From the NCBI GenBank assembly GCA_017631215.1, contig JAGBTR010000148.1:1-14712 (forward strand): a DNA stretch of 14,712 nt. Direction: 5' to 3'. A program made the position numbers and the translations under genes. The notes beneath the pieces were generated by a model, which had not been told where the DNA came from, did not search any database, and saw only the letters and a program-made list of their open reading frames with translations. The stretch comes from Clostridia bacterium. GTDB taxonomy: Bacteria; Bacillota; Clostridia; Oscillospirales; CAG-272. Positions 13,525-14,712 of this stretch are shown one piece after another (position 1 is the first letter of the stretch; the number at the start of each line of letters is the position of its first letter).

Positions 13525-13564
13525 GAAAAAGAGCAGAGCGGTCGACATCGCTCTGCTCTTTTTC
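13525..13564. terminator. Terminator after the coiled-coil gene
   Basis: A perfect 16-base stem (13525-13540 and 13549-13564, GAAAAAGAGCAGAGCG and its complement) with an 8-base loop containing GTCGAC, five T in the right arm. It starts 11 bases after the stop codon. Confidence 0.9.
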
Positions 13565-13596
13565 GCGGCAGAAACCGCCCACGGGCGCGTTTTCCA

Positions 13597-13625
13597 TTGA
13601 CAAAATCGCGCCGAGATGGTATACT
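13597..13625 (+). promoter_or_regulatory. Promoter of the transglutaminase-like lipoprotein gene
   Basis: TTGACA (13597-13602), 17-base spacer, TATACT (13620-13625). The leader is short, about 26 bases. Confidence 0.85.
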
Positions 13626-13657
13626 GTTGCTATCTAATGGACAAGGAGGGAAGACAG

Positions 13658-14698
13658 ATGACAAGACGGCGAACGATCGGCGCGCTGGCGGTCATGCTGC
13701 TCGCCCTTTTGTTGCTTTGCGCGTGTGACGGGCGCGTGCCGACCGAGGCGACCGAGACGCGACCGCTCTGCGTTGCGCTGGGCGGTGAGACGCCTCCTGC
13801 CGCCGCCTTTTTGACCGAGAATGCCCTTGGCGTGTGCGAGGCGCGCGGTCTGACCTTTGAGTATGCCGAGGCGCCCCGCTTCGATGCCGTAGGCGACGTG
13901 ACCGTTCGCTTGCTGGTGGGAGGGCGCGAGGTGACGGCGCATTGCTCGGTGGTCGAGGATACCACACCGCCCACGTTGACGGGCGTGCGCGACCTCTCCT
14001 TTTTGCTGGGCGAGGGCGCGGTGCTTCGCGAGGGCGTGAGCGCGACGGATGATTGCTACGGCGAGGTCAAATTGACGGTCGACGCCTCCATGCTGGACAC
14101 GAGCCGAAAGGGCATTTATTCGGTTTATTATACCGCGACGGACGGGCAGGGAAACGCCACCGAGCGACTCGCCTACGTGACCGTCTACGATACCGTCGTG
14201 ACCGAGCAGATGCTCGACACCGCGTGCGACGGCTACCTTGCCGACTTGCTTCCTGCGAGGGCGGACGCCGAGACGGTCTGCCGTCGGATCCACGAGGCAC
14301 TTGCGCGGGATATTTCTTATTTTCTGCTGTCCGATAAGACCGACCCGACGCGAGCCGCGTATCTGGCGCTGTTCGTCGACGGTCGGGGCGATTGCTATTC
14401 CTATTTTGCCGCCGCGCGCTCTCTTTTGCGCCGCGCAGGAGTCGAGTGCCTTGCCGTCGAGCGCATCAGCGAGGCGGGCGAGCTTCGTCACTATTGGCTG
14501 ATGGTCAATCTTGCCAGGGAGGGCGAGTCGGCGCGGTGGTATCATTTTGACCCGACCCCGCTGGACGCGATGGGCACCGACCATAACGGTTGTCTGTTCA
14601 CCGACGACGAGCTGGACGCCTACAACGCCGTCCGCCGCGACTTTTACCGCTACGACCGCACCGCCTATCCCGCGACGGATACGCGGTCGCTGCGCTGA
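13658..14698 (+). CDS. Lipoprotein with Ig-like and transglutaminase-like domains
   Basis: 346 residues. AAGGAGGG lies 7 bases before this ATG; an earlier in-frame ATG at 13616 lies within the promoter and is rejected. After a basic start (MTRRR), a hydrophobic segment ends LCAC, a good lipobox with lipidated Cys23. Residues about 100-178 look like a bacterial Ig-like fold of the DUF5011 kind (EDTTPPTLTGV, GVSATDDCYG, GIYSVYYTATDGQGNAT). Residues about 200-302 form a transglutaminase-core/papain-like domain with a complete triad: Cys246 in GDCYSY, His278 in LRHYW and Asp298 in HFDPT. In bacteria such secreted domains act as proteases, amidases or cross-linkers on cell-wall or surface proteins; which one cannot be read here. 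The last 40 residues are rich in Asp, Tyr and Arg. Confidence 0.88.
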   Translation: MTRRRTIGALAVMLLALLLLCACDGRVPTEATETRPLCVALGGETPPAAAFLTENALGVCEARGLTFEYAEAPRFDAVGDVTVRLLVGGREVTAHCSVVEDTTPPTLTGVRDLSFLLGEGAVLREGVSATDDCYGEVKLTVDASMLDTSRKGIYSVYYTATDGQGNATERLAYVTVYDTVVTEQMLDTACDGYLADLLPARADAETVCRRIHEALARDISYFLLSDKTDPTRAAYLALFVDGRGDCYSYFAAARSLLRRAGVECLAVERISEAGELRHYWLMVNLAREGESARWYHFDPTPLDAMGTDHNGCLFTDDELDAYNAVRRDFYRYDRTAYPATDTRSLR

Positions 14699-14699
14699 C

Positions 14700-14712
14700 G
14701 GAGGGCGGTGAT
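14700..14712 (+). promoter_or_regulatory. Ribosome binding site of a gene starting at the window edge
   Basis: GGAGGG (14700-14705) follows the previous stop by one base and is 5 bases ahead of AT at the last two positions, which would be an ATG if the next base is G. This implies a tightly linked downstream gene in the same operon, outside the window. Confidence 0.45.

Overview
The window looks like chromosomal DNA from a GC-rich member of the Clostridia (Bacillota), of the kind common in the gut. The evidence is the rplU-prp-rpmA cluster, the L27 N-terminal extension LxLQFF|AHKKG that only Prp-bearing lineages have, near-consensus sigma-A promoters with 17-bp spacers, strong AAAGGAGG ribosome binding sites, several lipoproteins with lipobox cysteines, and rho-independent terminators after most units. 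I cannot name the genus.

Layout. (1) 1-1094 is a low-gene-density accessory stretch: a REP-like hairpin, the broken remnant of a SprT-like mobile-element gene, an intact 43-residue gene, a possible small RNA, and a cluster of stem-loops. It abuts the 3' end of a tRNA-Lys(UUU) gene, a typical integration site for elements. (2) 1336-4783 is a promoter-to-terminator operon of three envelope genes: a lipoprotein joining 26-residue Cys/His repeats to an HtrA-type serine protease, a DUF4234-like three-helix membrane protein, and a second lipoprotein with at least seven of the same repeats and an unrecognised C-terminal domain. This is the most unusual unit in the window. (3) 4897-8022 (minus strand) is a 1041-residue MacB/FtsX-type ABC transporter carrying ATPase and permease in one chain, with a very large extracytoplasmic domain. 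It is divergent from an unrecognised soluble protein (8233-9237). (4) 9234-10592 is a cytoplasmic GH5-like glycoside hydrolase with its own promoter, which overlaps the stop codon of the preceding gene, and a terminator shared with a converging tRNA-Arg(CCU). (5) 10721-11652 (minus strand) is a YwaF/TIGR02206 integral membrane protein. (6) 11710-12903 is the ribosomal operon rplU-prp-rpmA with a probable L21 leader. It ends in a terminator rather than running on into obgE. (7) 12915-13564 is a single-gene unit of lower GC encoding a two-helix membrane protein with a duplicated coiled coil. (8) 13597 to the end is a lipoprotein with an Ig-like domain and a transglutaminase-like cysteine protease domain, followed by a ribosome binding site for a gene starting at the window edge.

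Functional links. Prp removes the N-terminal extension of L27 so that it can enter the ribosome, and the leader probably lets L21 control the operon. The three genes of region 2 share a promoter and a terminator, and their products are all predicted at the membrane or cell surface; the repeats link the first and third genes as paralogues in their N-terminal halves. Very long open frames opposite the real genes (for example opposite the ABC transporter) are shadows of biased codon use and are not annotated.
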